The notes under the pieces were generated by a model that ran no database searches, was not told the origin of the DNA, and saw nothing but the letters and a program-made list of their open reading frames with translations. Source: Bog-756 sp963696495 (lineage in GTDB: Bacteria; Actinomycetota; Acidimicrobiia; Acidimicrobiales; RAAP-2). From it: 64,000 nucleotides of DNA. The DNA lies in the NCBI GenBank assembly GCA_963696495.1, contig CAVOKJ010000002.1, forward strand, positions 1,426,001 to 1,490,000, given 5' to 3'. Position numbers and translations under genes: made by a program. This document shows, one piece after another, positions 44,355-52,698 of the stretch. Position 1 is the first letter of the stretch. Each line of letters begins with the position of its first letter.

Positions 44355-44942
44355 TCAGGCACCGGCCGGCCGACAGCTCCCTGACGGCCATCCCCACACC
44401 GTGGTGACGGCCGCGGGCACCGGCACCGGACAGGGGGTGTCGGGTCCACTGGCGCCGGCGGGGTGGGCGGTCCAGCCGCCGCCCTCCGGCCGGCTGAAGA
44501 TGTAGTACGAGCCGTCGTCCTGGGACGCGACCTGGGCCCGCGTCGGGGCCGAGGGGTCGGCCGACGGGGCGGGCACCAGCCGGGCTCCGGCCCAGTAGGT
44601 GTTGGTCGACCGATCGAGTGCCAGATAGGTGAGGCCCGGGGCCAGCCCGGTGTACTCGGCCACCGGGATGCCGTTGACCGCTGCGCCTGCCGCCACCAGT
44701 TGGGCCCGGATCGCCGCCGTCACCGCCACGTCGGCGGCGGCCAAGGCCGCGGCCCCTGCGGTCGTCGATCCCGTCGTCGATCCCGTCGTCGATCCCGTTG
44801 GCGCCGGGGCCGTGGAGGCGCTCGTGGTGGTCGTGGTGGCCGGAGCGCTCGACGACGAGCATCCGGTCAGGATCAGTGGCACGGCGATCGTCCCCATGGC
44901 GACGAGGTAGCGCACGGCTCGGATCGTGGTCGTCCGGCGCAC
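44355..44942 (-). CDS. Lipoprotein with Thr/Ser-rich linker
   Basis: 195 residues. The signal peptide has a basic n-region (VRRTTTIRAVRYL), a core (VAMGTIAVPLILT) and lipobox LTGC. After it come a Ser/Thr/Ala stalk with three Gly-Ser-Thr-Thr repeats and a small C-terminal domain (YTGLAPGLTYLALDRSTNTY, QDDGSYYIFSRPEGGGWTAH) with two Cys. No family recognised. It is exported and anchored in the outer leaflet of the membrane. The start is GTG, 2 bp after the stop of the small membrane protein upstream. An internal GTG at VRYLVAM is also possible. Confidence 0.65.
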   Translation of the reverse strand: MRRTTTIRAVRYLVAMGTIAVPLILTGCSSSSAPATTTTTSASTAPAPTGSTTGSTTGSTTAGAAALAAADVAVTAAIRAQLVAAGAAVNGIPVAEYTGLAPGLTYLALDRSTNTYWAGARLVPAPSADPSAPTRAQVASQDDGSYYIFSRPEGGGWTAHPAGASGPDTPCPVPVPAAVTTVWGWPSGSCRPAGA

Positions 44943-44944
44943 GG

Positions 44945-45217
44945 TCAGGAGCTGCCAGTCTGCTCGGCGACCCGCAGTGCTGATCGGGCCCGGGGCCCAC
45001 CGGGGGCGGTCCCTTTGGCGACGGCCACGATGACGAGGACGATCGCCGGGATGCGCCGGACCATGGGACGGTCCGGCACACGGCGGGCCAGCACGAACGT
45101 GGCGATCAAGGAGGCTGCCGTCAGCGCCCACCCCTCGGGGGACACGGGGCTCAGCCCCCAACCGAACCGGCGGGGACCGAACCAGGCCTTGTCTCCCACC
45201 AGGGGCACGGTGCGCAC
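44945..45217 (-). CDS. Small membrane protein
   Basis: 90 residues with two hydrophobic segments (GWALTAASLIATFVLARRV and RIPAIVLVIVAVAKGTAPGG). No family recognised. It is placed tightly before the Thr-rich lipoprotein gene (2-bp gap), so the two are probably made together. The start is GTG. The GC-rich upstream sequence shows no clear ribosome binding site. Confidence 0.5.
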   Translation of the reverse strand: MRTVPLVGDKAWFGPRRFGWGLSPVSPEGWALTAASLIATFVLARRVPDRPMVRRIPAIVLVIVAVAKGTAPGGPRARSALRVAEQTGSS

Positions 45218-45299
45218 GCCGCCAGTATTGCCCGTGCCGGCCGTCGATGCGCGCCGCCGGCACCCGGGAGGCCGGACCGGGCCTCGCCGGTGAGCACCA

Positions 45300-45923
45300 T
45301 CAGCCGCTCGGAGGGGCCGCCGTCGACGGCAGGACGGTGATGTTGATGGCGAACTCCCCCGCCTTCAGCGCGCCTGCCGTCGAGGCGGTCGTGCTGGCCG
45401 CCACGGCCAACACGGTCCAGGTGGCGTCCTTGGCGGTGAACGTCGATCCGGCCACCGTGAGCGTGGTCGACGTGGAGCCACCCGGTGCGCCCGACGGTGC
45501 GGTGACCGGAGTCGACCCGGACTCGGCGTCCGTCACCGTGTAGCCGGCGGACCGGAACTTCGCCTGGTAGGCCTGGGAGCCACCGGTGACCGTTCCGGTC
45601 ACGGCGAAGGCGACGTCCCACCGGGCGTCCGTGCCGCCACCGTCGAGGACGCGGGAGTGGTCCGGCACCGGGACATCGGCCGGGAAGCCGGCCGGGAGTG
45701 TTCCCGAGGCCACGGAGAATTTGTGGCCCAGCACATCGCCGCTGACCCCGTGCTTGCCCACGCTGATGCCGCAAGCTGACAGGCTCATCCCGAGCACAGC
45801 CAGCGGGACCACCCAGATCCGCGTCGTGCCCGGGCGCCCGGGCGACGCGACCTTCGCCGGCCGGAAGCCCGGGACGGACCGCCCGCTTCCACGGTCGTCA
45901 CCACCGGTCACGGTCGGTTGCAC
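45300..45923 (-). CDS. Putative lipoprotein
   Basis: 207 residues from GTG with GAGGAGG 7 nt upstream. The cytoplasmic n-region is long (about 32 residues), followed by a TM-like core (IWVVPLAVLGMS) and lipobox LSAC. The mature part (GHKFSVASGTLPAGFPADVP, YQAKFRSAGYTVTDAESGST, TLTVAGSTFTAKDATWTVLA) looks beta-rich and is of unknown family. It lies downstream of the nitronate monooxygenase gene on the same strand after 85 bp. Confidence 0.65.
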   Translation of the reverse strand: MQPTVTGGDDRGSGRSVPGFRPAKVASPGRPGTTRIWVVPLAVLGMSLSACGISVGKHGVSGDVLGHKFSVASGTLPAGFPADVPVPDHSRVLDGGGTDARWDVAFAVTGTVTGGSQAYQAKFRSAGYTVTDAESGSTPVTAPSGAPGGSTSTTLTVAGSTFTAKDATWTVLAVAASTTASTAGALKAGEFAINITVLPSTAAPPSG

Positions 45924-46008
45924 CTCATGGCCTCCTCGGCACGGTCCTTCGGCGTCCGGGCGTGAGCCCGGGCCATACGGTAACCGTCGGCGGCACCCCG
46001 GACGATGA

Positions 46009-46950
46009 TCAGCCATCCACGTACCTGGCGGACAGCTCCGCCAGGATCCCCTCGCACTCGGCCGCACACTCCCCGATGATCTCTCCCACCGGTCGGCTGG
46101 AATCGATCCTCCCGGCGACCTGACCGCTCAGGGCGATGCCGGCGCTGAGGTCGCCACCGAAGTAGACGTCGCCGACACTCCCGAACGAGGCCATGGCGTC
46201 TGCCCCGTGATCGAACTCGAGCGCCTCGGTGTGGGGCGTCCTCAGGGCACGCAGGGCCGGTGAGGTGTGGCTGTTGAGGAACACGGTGTCGGTCTCGGCC
46301 GCGGCGACGATGGCCCGCTTCCAATTGGCGTGCACCGGTGATTCCCGCGAGGAGACCATGGCCGTCCCCAACTGCACTCCCTCCGCTCCGAGGGCCAGGG
46401 CCGCCGCCATCGTCCGGCCGTCGAGGAAGCCGCCGGCGGCGATCACCGGCAGCTCGAAGGCCTTGGTCACCGACGGCAGGAGGACCATGGTCGACACCGG
46501 CCGGGGATTCTTGAACCCGCCGCCCTCGCCGCCTTCGACGATCAGGCCGTCGACGCCAGCGGCCACCGCCTTTTCCGCGGCGCGGAGCGTCGGCACGACG
46601 TGGAAGACCGTGAGCCCCGCGTCCTTGAGCTGGCCGGTGTACCGGGTCGGGCTCCCGGCCGACGTGGTGACGAACTGCACGCCCTGGGCAATGACGAACT
46701 CGACGATGACCGTCGGATCCGCCACGAACGCCTGGGCGATGTTGACCCCGAACGGCCTGTCGGTCAGGTCCTTCATCTTGGCGATCTCGTCACGAACCGT
46801 GTCGAGCTCCCCCGACGAGGTCTCGATGATCCCCATGGCGCCGGCGTTGGACACGGCCGAGGCCAACGCCGAGCGGGCGATCCATCCCATCGGGGCCTGG
46901 ACGATGGGGATCTCGACACCGAGGAGGGCGGTCACGCGGTTGTGCAGCAC
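46009..46950 (-). CDS. Nitronate monooxygenase family enzyme
   Basis: A 313-residue FMN-dependent TIM barrel: IPIVQAPMGWIARSALASAV at the N-terminus, VQFVTTSAGSPTRYTGQLKD, GVDGLIVEGGEGGGFKNPRP, and the phosphate-binding AAGGFLDGRTMAAALALGAE. The family oxidises alkyl nitronates or acts as NAD(P)H:quinone reductase. EGGEGGG matches the usual 'EGxxxGGH' region with Gly in place of the His, so classical nitronate chemistry is not certain. It is divergent from the desaturase gene across 161 bp that contains a strong GC inverted repeat. Confidence 0.85.
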   Translation of the reverse strand: MLHNRVTALLGVEIPIVQAPMGWIARSALASAVSNAGAMGIIETSSGELDTVRDEIAKMKDLTDRPFGVNIAQAFVADPTVIVEFVIAQGVQFVTTSAGSPTRYTGQLKDAGLTVFHVVPTLRAAEKAVAAGVDGLIVEGGEGGGFKNPRPVSTMVLLPSVTKAFELPVIAAGGFLDGRTMAAALALGAEGVQLGTAMVSSRESPVHANWKRAIVAAAETDTVFLNSHTSPALRALRTPHTEALEFDHGADAMASFGSVGDVYFGGDLSAGIALSGQVAGRIDSSRPVGEIIGECAAECEGILAELSARYVDG

Positions 46951-46972
46951 CGGGGAATCCTTGCACGGGCAG

Positions 46973-47017
46973 GCCCGCGGCGCGGCGGGACACGGGCCGC
47001 CCCGCCGCGCCGCGGGC
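46973..47017. repeat. 17-bp perfect GC-only inverted repeat between nitronate monooxygenase and desaturase genes
   Basis: The arms GCCCGCGGCGCGGCGGG (46973-46989) and its exact complement (47001-47017) enclose an 11-nt loop. No T-run follows on either strand, and both flanking genes point away, so this is not a standard terminator. It lies within the shared promoter region and could form a cruciform or be a regulator site. Confidence 0.8.
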
Positions 47018-47111
47018 GCGACCTCCGCGGCGCCGATGCTCCAGGTAGTGTCAGGGACGGTTCAGCTCACTGAGACAGATCGGTCCGGCTCGGCCAGTGC
47101 CCGGAGGTCTC

Positions 47112-48065
47112 ATGGAATCGCTCACCACCCTGCCCGGCCCGATGGCCGCGGCCGATCCGTATGTGGCGTCGGCCTGCAGACCGCCGGAGGTCGTGCACGC
47201 CGGCCAGAAGCTGATCACCGTGGCCATCGTGGCCGGCCCCGCTCTGGCTCTCGGCGTCCTCATCCCCTGGCTCTGGGGCAGTGCGGTCGACCTCTCGGAC
47301 CTGATGATCGCCGTTCCCTTCTACCTGATCACCGGCTTCGGCATCACCATCGGCTTCCACCGTCTGTTCACCCACCGCGCCTTCGGGCCGAACCGGGCGC
47401 TCAAGATCGCGCTGGCCGTCATGGGATCGATGGCGGTGGAGGGGACGCTGACCAGTTGGGTGGCGACCCACCGGCGCCACCACCTGTTCAGCGACCGCTC
47501 CGGCGACCCCCATTCCCCCCACCGCTACGGTGACCACGGCGCCGCCCTGTTGCGGGGGCTGGCCTTCTCCCATGTCGGATGGCTCTTCGTCTCGGACGCG
47601 TCGAACGCCGACCGCTATGCGCCCGACATGCTGCGCGACCGCGACCTGCAACGCATCGACCGGCTCTTCCCGGTCCTGGCCGTCGCGTCGGTGACGATCC
47701 CCTTCGGCATCGGCTACCTCCTGTCGGGCACCCTGGTCGGGGCCCTCACCGCGCTGCTGTGGGCGGGCCTCGTCCGGATGGCTCTTCTCCACCACGTCAC
47801 CTGGTCGGTCAATTCGCTGTGCCACACGTTCGGCAGGAGGTCGGACGGGGCGACCGACCGGAGCACCAACCTGTGGCCGTTGGCCGCCATCTCCCTCGGC
47901 GACAGCTGGCACAACGTCCACCATGCCCACCCGAGCTGGGCCCGCCACGGGGCACGGCGGGGCATGGTCGACCCGTCGGCGTGGATCATCCGCCGATTCG
48001 AGCAGCTGGGATGGGCGACCAAGGTCCGCTGGCCGGTCGTGCCCGACGCCGGCCGGGCCGCCTGA
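47112..48065 (+). CDS. Acyl-CoA/fatty-acid desaturase (delta-9 type)
   Basis: A 317-residue membrane di-iron enzyme with all three His boxes: HRLFTH, HRRHH and HNVHHAH. Four TM segments are placed as in stearoyl-CoA desaturases. It introduces a cis double bond into saturated acyl chains and so controls membrane fluidity. It needs an electron donor not found here. CGGAGG lies 4 nt before ATG 47112; an upstream GTG in frame is less likely. Confidence 0.92.
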   Translation: MESLTTLPGPMAAADPYVASACRPPEVVHAGQKLITVAIVAGPALALGVLIPWLWGSAVDLSDLMIAVPFYLITGFGITIGFHRLFTHRAFGPNRALKIALAVMGSMAVEGTLTSWVATHRRHHLFSDRSGDPHSPHRYGDHGAALLRGLAFSHVGWLFVSDASNADRYAPDMLRDRDLQRIDRLFPVLAVASVTIPFGIGYLLSGTLVGALTALLWAGLVRMALLHHVTWSVNSLCHTFGRRSDGATDRSTNLWPLAAISLGDSWHNVHHAHPSWARHGARRGMVDPSAWIIRRFEQLGWATKVRWPVVPDAGRAA

Positions 48066-48089
48066 CCCGGAGTGCCGGGCGCCGAGCGC

Positions 48090-48356
48090 TCAGCCGGGAG
48101 CCGGAGCCGGAGCCGGCGCCCGGCGGCGGAGCGGTGGCACCGTCGTCGGCGGCCGACGGCGCGGTGGCAGGTCGGCCAACAGCTGACCGGTCGCCTCGGC
48201 CACCTGGCGGACGGCCTCCTCGAACGCCGGCCTGGTCTCCGCCGAGGTCGACTGCACGCCGCTGACCTTGCGCACGTACTGGCGGGCGGCGGCTTCGATC
48301 TCTTCGGGGCTCGGTGGTGGTTCGAGGCCTCGTAGCGTGGTGATGTTTCGGCACAT
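48090..48356 (-). CDS. DUF2277 family protein
   Basis: 88 residues starting MCRNITTLRGLEPPPSPEEI, then ARQYVRKVSGVQSTSAETRP and FEEAVRQVAEATGQLLADLP. This is the compact DUF2277 signature, a small cytoplasmic family of unknown function. The C-terminal 20 residues are Arg/Pro/Ala-rich and variable. It converges with the desaturase gene and follows mdh by 26 bp. Confidence 0.88.
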   Translation of the reverse strand: MCRNITTLRGLEPPPSPEEIEAAARQYVRKVSGVQSTSAETRPAFEEAVRQVAEATGQLLADLPPRRRPPTTVPPLRRRAPAPAPAPG

Positions 48357-48382
48357 GCCACCAGGCTAGGGCGAGGACCGGG

Positions 48383-49372
48383 CTAGGGAAGCAGCGAGGC
48401 GACCTCGGCCCGCTCGGCCTCGAGCTCCTCGGTCGTGATCCGGATCCGATCGGTGGCGAAGTCGTCGTGGGACAGGCCCTCCACCACCGTCCAGCCCCCG
48501 GAGCCGTCCGTCCGTACCGGAAATCCGAACTGCAGACCCTCGGGAAGGCCGTACTCGCCTCTCGACACCACGGCCAGCGAGGTGAACTCGTCGGCCGGGG
48601 TACGGGTGTGGATGCTGACCACGGAATCGATGGCGGCGTTGGCGGCAGAGGCCGCCGAGGAGAGCCCACGTGCGTCGATGACCGCCGCGCCGCGCTTTTG
48701 GACGGTGGTCAGGAAATCACCCTGGAGCCAGGCCGTGTCGTCGATGATCTCGGCCGCCGGCTTCCCGCCGATGAGGGCGTTCGAGTAGTCGGGGAACTGC
48801 GTGGCCGAGTGGTTGCCCCAGATGGCGACGTTGGTCACCGAGGCCACCGGTACGCCGGCCTTCTTCGCCAGCTGGCTCTTGGCCCGGTTCTCGTCCAGCC
48901 GGGTCATGGCGAACCAGCGGTCGTCGGGCACCTCGGGCGCGTTCGACCGGGCGATCAGGCAGTTGGTGTTGCAGGGATTGCCGACCACCAGCACGCGCAC
49001 ATCGGAGGCGGCGTTGGCGGCGATCGCCCTGCCCTGGGGCCCGAAGATCCCCCCGTTCACGGTGAGCAGGTCGCCACGCTCCATGCCCGCCTTGCGGGGG
49101 ACGGACCCGACGAGGAGGGCCCACGAGGTGCCGTCGAAAGCGGTGTCGAGGTCCGTGGTGGTGACGATGTCACTGACCAGGGGAAACGCACAGTCGTCGA
49201 TCTCCATGACCACGCCCTCGAGTGCCTTCATGCCCGGCTCGATCTCGAGGAGGCGCAGCACCACCGGCTGATCGGGGCCGAGGAGCTGTCCCGAGGCGAT
49301 CCGGAAGAGGAGCGAGTAGCCGATCTGGCCGGCGGCCCCGGTGACGGTCACGTGGACTGGAGTTTTGGCCAT
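48383..49372 (-). CDS. mdh: Malate dehydrogenase
   Basis: 329 residues of the LDH/MDH superfamily. The NAD-binding Rossmann motif is VTGAAGQIGYSLLFRIASGQ. Substrate arginines lie in SVPRKAGMERGDLL and TRLDENRAKSQLAKKAG. The catalytic His is in IWGNHSATQFPD. It interconverts malate and oxaloacetate in the TCA cycle. icd lies 129 bp upstream on the same strand. Confidence 0.96.
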   Translation of the reverse strand: MAKTPVHVTVTGAAGQIGYSLLFRIASGQLLGPDQPVVLRLLEIEPGMKALEGVVMEIDDCAFPLVSDIVTTTDLDTAFDGTSWALLVGSVPRKAGMERGDLLTVNGGIFGPQGRAIAANAASDVRVLVVGNPCNTNCLIARSNAPEVPDDRWFAMTRLDENRAKSQLAKKAGVPVASVTNVAIWGNHSATQFPDYSNALIGGKPAAEIIDDTAWLQGDFLTTVQKRGAAVIDARGLSSAASAANAAIDSVVSIHTRTPADEFTSLAVVSRGEYGLPEGLQFGFPVRTDGSGGWTVVEGLSHDDFATDRIRITTEELEAERAEVASLLP

Positions 49373-49425
49373 GGGCCCGAGGCTAATCGCCGGGTCCCGA
49401 CGGGTCTAACCAGCCCGGCGGCTCC

Positions 49426-49500
49426 GACGGGTCGACCGGCACCGGCTACGCACGGCGGGTCGACCGGTCCCGGCCACGCCCGACGGGTCGACCGGTCCCC
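49426..49500. repeat. Three imperfect 28-bp repeats between icd and mdh
   Basis: The core CGGGTCGACCGG starts at 49428, 49456 and 49484, exactly 28 bp apart. The 16 bases between cores are similar but not identical. The core is itself almost palindromic. The repeats lie directly after the icd stop and before mdh, in a spacer with no gene. Confidence 0.75.
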
Positions 49501-49501
49501 G

Positions 49502-50698
49502 CTAGAGGCGGTCGACGATGGCGGCGGCGAACTCGGAGCATTTGACTTCGGTGGCGCCCTCCATGAGGCGGGCGAAGTCGTAGGTGACCACCTTGTCGGC
49601 GATGGTGGCCTCGAGGGCGGCGACGATGTCGGTCGCCGCCTCCGTCCAGCCGAGGTGCTCGTACATCATGACCCCGGAGAGCAGGACGGAGCCCGGGTTC
49701 ACCTTGTCGAGCCCGGCGTACTTCGGAGCGGTCCCGTGCGTCGCCTCGAAGATCCCGTGCCCCGTCGTGTAGTTGATGTTCCCCCCCGGCGCGATCCCGA
49801 TGCCACCGACCTGGGCGGCCAGGGCGTCCGAGAGGTAGTCGCCGTTCAGGTTGGTGGTGGCGATGACGTCGAACTCCTCGGGTCGGGTCAGGACCTGCTG
49901 CAGCGTGATGTCGGCGATGCTGTCCTTCACAAGGAGCTTGTCCCCGGGCTTCCCGTCGCAGTCGTCCCAGCCGACGGCCACGTCGCTGAACTCCTCGCGC
50001 ACCAGCTCGTAGCCCCAGTTCCGGAAGGCCCCCTCGGTGAATTTCTGGATGTTCCCCTTGTGGACGATATTGACGCTGGACCGACCGTGGGACAGGGCGT
50101 AGTTGATCGACGCCCGGATGAGGCGCTTGGACCCGAACTCGGAGATCGGCTTGATTCCGATGCCCGAGCCCTCACGGATGGTCCAGCCCATCTCGTCGCG
50201 GAGGAACGCCGACAGCTTCGCCGCCTCGGGCGTGTACGCCTCGGCCTCGAGGCCGGCATAGATGTCCTCGGTGTTCTCGCGGAAGATGACCATGTCGACC
50301 TTCTCGGGGTGGAGCACCGGTGAAGGCACGCCGGTGAACCACCGGACGGGCCGGAGGCAGACGTACAGGTCGAGGATCTGCCGCAGCGCCACGTTGAGGG
50401 ACCGGATCCCGCCTCCGATCGGCGTGGTCAGTGGGCCCTTGATCCCGATCAGGTGGGTGCGGAACGTCTCGACCGTCTCTTCGGGAAGCCAGTCGCCGGT
50501 CTCGTCGAAGGCCTTCTGGCCGGCCAGCACCTCCTTCCACGCAACGGTCTTGCCGTGCTTGGCGGCCGCGGCGTCGAGGACCAGCTTGGCCGCCGGCCAG
50601 ATGTCCACGCCGGTCCCGTCGCCCTCGATGAAGGGGATGATCGGTTCGTCGGACACGTGGAGGGCACCGTCGGGTCCCTGGGTGATCAGATCGGGCAT
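49502..50698 (-). CDS. icd: Isocitrate dehydrogenase (NADP-type)
   Basis: 398 residues of the homodimeric E. coli-like class: IPFIEGDGTGVDIWPAAKLV, the phosphorylation-loop and substrate region GGGIRSLNVALRQILDLYVC, FRENTEDIYAGLE, the Lys/Asn motif INYALSHGRSSVNIVHKGNI, and the cofactor loop ATHGTAPKYAGLDKVNPGSV. It converts isocitrate to 2-oxoglutarate with NADPH production. I start at ATG 50698, where the conserved N-terminus (MPDLITQ) begins. Confidence 0.96.
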   Translation of the reverse strand: MPDLITQGPDGALHVSDEPIIPFIEGDGTGVDIWPAAKLVLDAAAAKHGKTVAWKEVLAGQKAFDETGDWLPEETVETFRTHLIGIKGPLTTPIGGGIRSLNVALRQILDLYVCLRPVRWFTGVPSPVLHPEKVDMVIFRENTEDIYAGLEAEAYTPEAAKLSAFLRDEMGWTIREGSGIGIKPISEFGSKRLIRASINYALSHGRSSVNIVHKGNIQKFTEGAFRNWGYELVREEFSDVAVGWDDCDGKPGDKLLVKDSIADITLQQVLTRPEEFDVIATTNLNGDYLSDALAAQVGGIGIAPGGNINYTTGHGIFEATHGTAPKYAGLDKVNPGSVLLSGVMMYEHLGWTEAATDIVAALEATIADKVVTYDFARLMEGATEVKCSEFAAAIVDRL

Positions 50699-50832
50699 GG
50701 GGGGCAGCCTACCGGCACCCCTCCCCCTGCTCGCCAACCCGGCATCGTCGCGCCGACACGGTCGTCACCGGGCACCGATCGTCCGGCGGGACGTGTTCGC
50801 CCCCCGGCGCCGAGGCGGGCCCGGACGCCCGT

Positions 50833-51693
50833 TCAGGGTGTGGCCAGCCCCAGGGCGGAGTAGATCTCACGGGTCGCACTGGACCGGTTGAGCGTGTAGA
50901 AGTGCAGGCCCGGCACGCCATCCTCCAGCAACTGCCGGCACAGCTCGATGGCGATGGCGACCCCCTCGTGGCGGACCGCGTCCTTGCCACCCCGCTGGTC
51001 GGCGGCCTGCAGTCGTTCGACCATCCACCCGGGGACCGCCGCCCCCATGGTGGCCATACGGGGAACGGAGCTGAGGCTCGTGACCGGCATGATCCCCGGG
51101 AGGACCGGCTTGTCCACTCCCCGCTCGGCGAGGTCGGCCACGAGGCCCTCGTACTCGGTGGCCTCGAAGAAGAACTGGGTGATGGCGAAGTCGGCCAGCT
51201 CCAGTTTGGCGGCGAGGTGGTCCCGGTCCGTCGTCGGATCCGGGGAGAGTGGGTGGCACCCCGGCTGGGCGGCGACCCCGACGGAGAACCCGCCGATGGC
51301 GTGGGCCAGCTCCACCAGCTCGGCGGCGTGGGTCAGCTCGCCGGGACCCTCGCCGTCAGCGGGCGGGTCACCCCCGAGGGCCATCAGGTTCTCCACGCCG
51401 GCCATCCGGTAGGAGACCAGGATGTCGGCAAGCTCGAGGCGCGAATGCGCCACGCAGATCAGATGGGCCATCGGCACCAGCGTCGTCGTACGCAGCATGC
51501 CGGTGACCAGATCGAAGGTCCGTTTGCGGGATTCGGCCCCTCCCCGGTAGGTCACCGAGACGAAGGAGGGCCCGAGTGGCTCGAGATCGCGGAGCGTCCG
51601 CACGAGCGTCGCCTGCTCGGCGTCGTTCTTGGGAGGGAAGAACTCGAAGGAGTAGGTCCTCCCCTTGTCCAGCAGGTCGGCGATCCTGGTCAT
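50833..51693 (-). CDS. metF: Methylenetetrahydrofolate reductase
   Basis: A 286-residue FAD TIM barrel: YSFEFFPPKNDAEQ with the catalytic Glu, SVTYRGGAESRKRTFDLV, LMALGGDPP, and FAITQFFFEATEY. It reduces 5,10-methylene-THF to 5-methyl-THF for methionine synthesis. It has the bacterial one-domain length, with no regulatory domain. It is near folD and the purine genes, which also use folate one-carbon units. Confidence 0.95.
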   Translation of the reverse strand: MTRIADLLDKGRTYSFEFFPPKNDAEQATLVRTLRDLEPLGPSFVSVTYRGGAESRKRTFDLVTGMLRTTTLVPMAHLICVAHSRLELADILVSYRMAGVENLMALGGDPPADGEGPGELTHAAELVELAHAIGGFSVGVAAQPGCHPLSPDPTTDRDHLAAKLELADFAITQFFFEATEYEGLVADLAERGVDKPVLPGIMPVTSLSSVPRMATMGAAVPGWMVERLQAADQRGGKDAVRHEGVAIAIELCRQLLEDGVPGLHFYTLNRSSATREIYSALGLATP

Positions 51694-51861
51694 GACCCCA
51701 CGATCCTACTGCGAGGCCCCCGTCACGGCTCTGGGGAGCCCTACGGGGCGGGACCGGGAGGCCGGGGGCGACGGAGGGTGACGGGTCGAACGGCCCAGGT
51801 GGTCCGGGCTCTCCGCCCGGCGGGCCTCAGCCTTCCCGGGGGCCCGGCCGTCCCGGCGGCC

Positions 51862-52698
51862 TCAGCGGGTCCCCGGGCCGACGCGCCTCGCCAGGACGGA
51901 CAGGGCCGAGTTGAGCTCGGCGGCCCGGGCCCGGCGGGCCTCGTCGGCCTGGGCGAGCTGCGCACCGGAAGGAGCCGATGTGCCGTGACGCAGCAACCGG
52001 TCCGCCTCGATGGCGAACGCCAGACCCCGCAACCCACTGGCGGCGGAGCCGGCCATGGTCCCGGCCTGGGGATCAGGGGCGTGGGCCGTCGTGCGCTCGA
52101 GCGCGGTGGCCGCCCTTTCCACCTGCACCTCGACCGCGGCACGCACCTGGGGGTCGTCCGACTCGGCGTTGCCCGACAGGAGGGACTCCCGGGCCAGCTG
52201 GGCGTCGCTCAGGGCCGGCACCACCGACCGGCGCCACTCGGTCTCGATGCCCCTCCGCTTTCGCGACCGCAAGAGAAGCGCAACCAGCACCACGGCGATG
52301 ACCAGCACCACGATGAGGACGATCAACCCCCAGGGCGTCTTCGAGGAGGTCTTGGCCACCGGTGCCGTGGTCGTCGTGGTGGCCGGCTCCGTGGTCGTCG
52401 TCGTGCGGGGGGTGCGGGTCGTCGTCGTCGTCGGCAACGTGGTCGTCGTGGTCGGTGCCGTGGTCGTCGTGGTGGTCGGTGCCGTGGTCGTCGTGGTCGG
52501 TGCCGTGGTCGTCGTGGTGGTGTCGGCGAGCAGCACGACCGGAGGCCCACCCGGCGCAGCCCAGGCCGGTGGGGCCGGGGTCAGCAACGCCACGCCGGCG
52601 ATCAGGATGACGGCCAGGAACCCTCCGGCGGCCCCCTGTCGGGCCCGGTCCCCTGTCGACGTCACCTTCACCGGACCGGTCCCACCCCGGGCGCTCAT
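51862..52698 (-). CDS. Secreted/membrane protein with Thr-rich stalk
   Basis: 278 residues: an N-terminal signal (GGFLAVILIAGVALLTPAPP, cleavage near AWA-A), a 60-residue stalk of Thr runs broken by Ala-Pro, a TM helix (WGLIVLIVVLVIAVVLVALL), and a cytoplasmic helical domain of 120 residues (WRRSVVPALSDAQLARESLL onward). The topology is therefore outside stalk, inside helices. No family recognised. The stalk DNA is a near-repeat of GGTCGTCGTGGTC-like units and could vary by slippage. Its start overlaps the folD stop by 4 bp. Confidence 0.65.
   Translation of the reverse strand: MSARGGTGPVKVTSTGDRARQGAAGGFLAVILIAGVALLTPAPPAWAAPGGPPVVLLADTTTTTTAPTTTTTAPTTTTTTAPTTTTTLPTTTTTRTPRTTTTTEPATTTTTAPVAKTSSKTPWGLIVLIVVLVIAVVLVALLLRSRKRRGIETEWRRSVVPALSDAQLARESLLSGNAESDDPQVRAAVEVQVERAATALERTTAHAPDPQAGTMAGSAASGLRGLAFAIEADRLLRHGTSAPSGAQLAQADEARRARAAELNSALSVLARRVGPGTR

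Noticed and set aside
48467..50323. A 618-codon plus-strand frame over mdh and icd
   Set aside because: Antisense shadow of two highly conserved enzymes.
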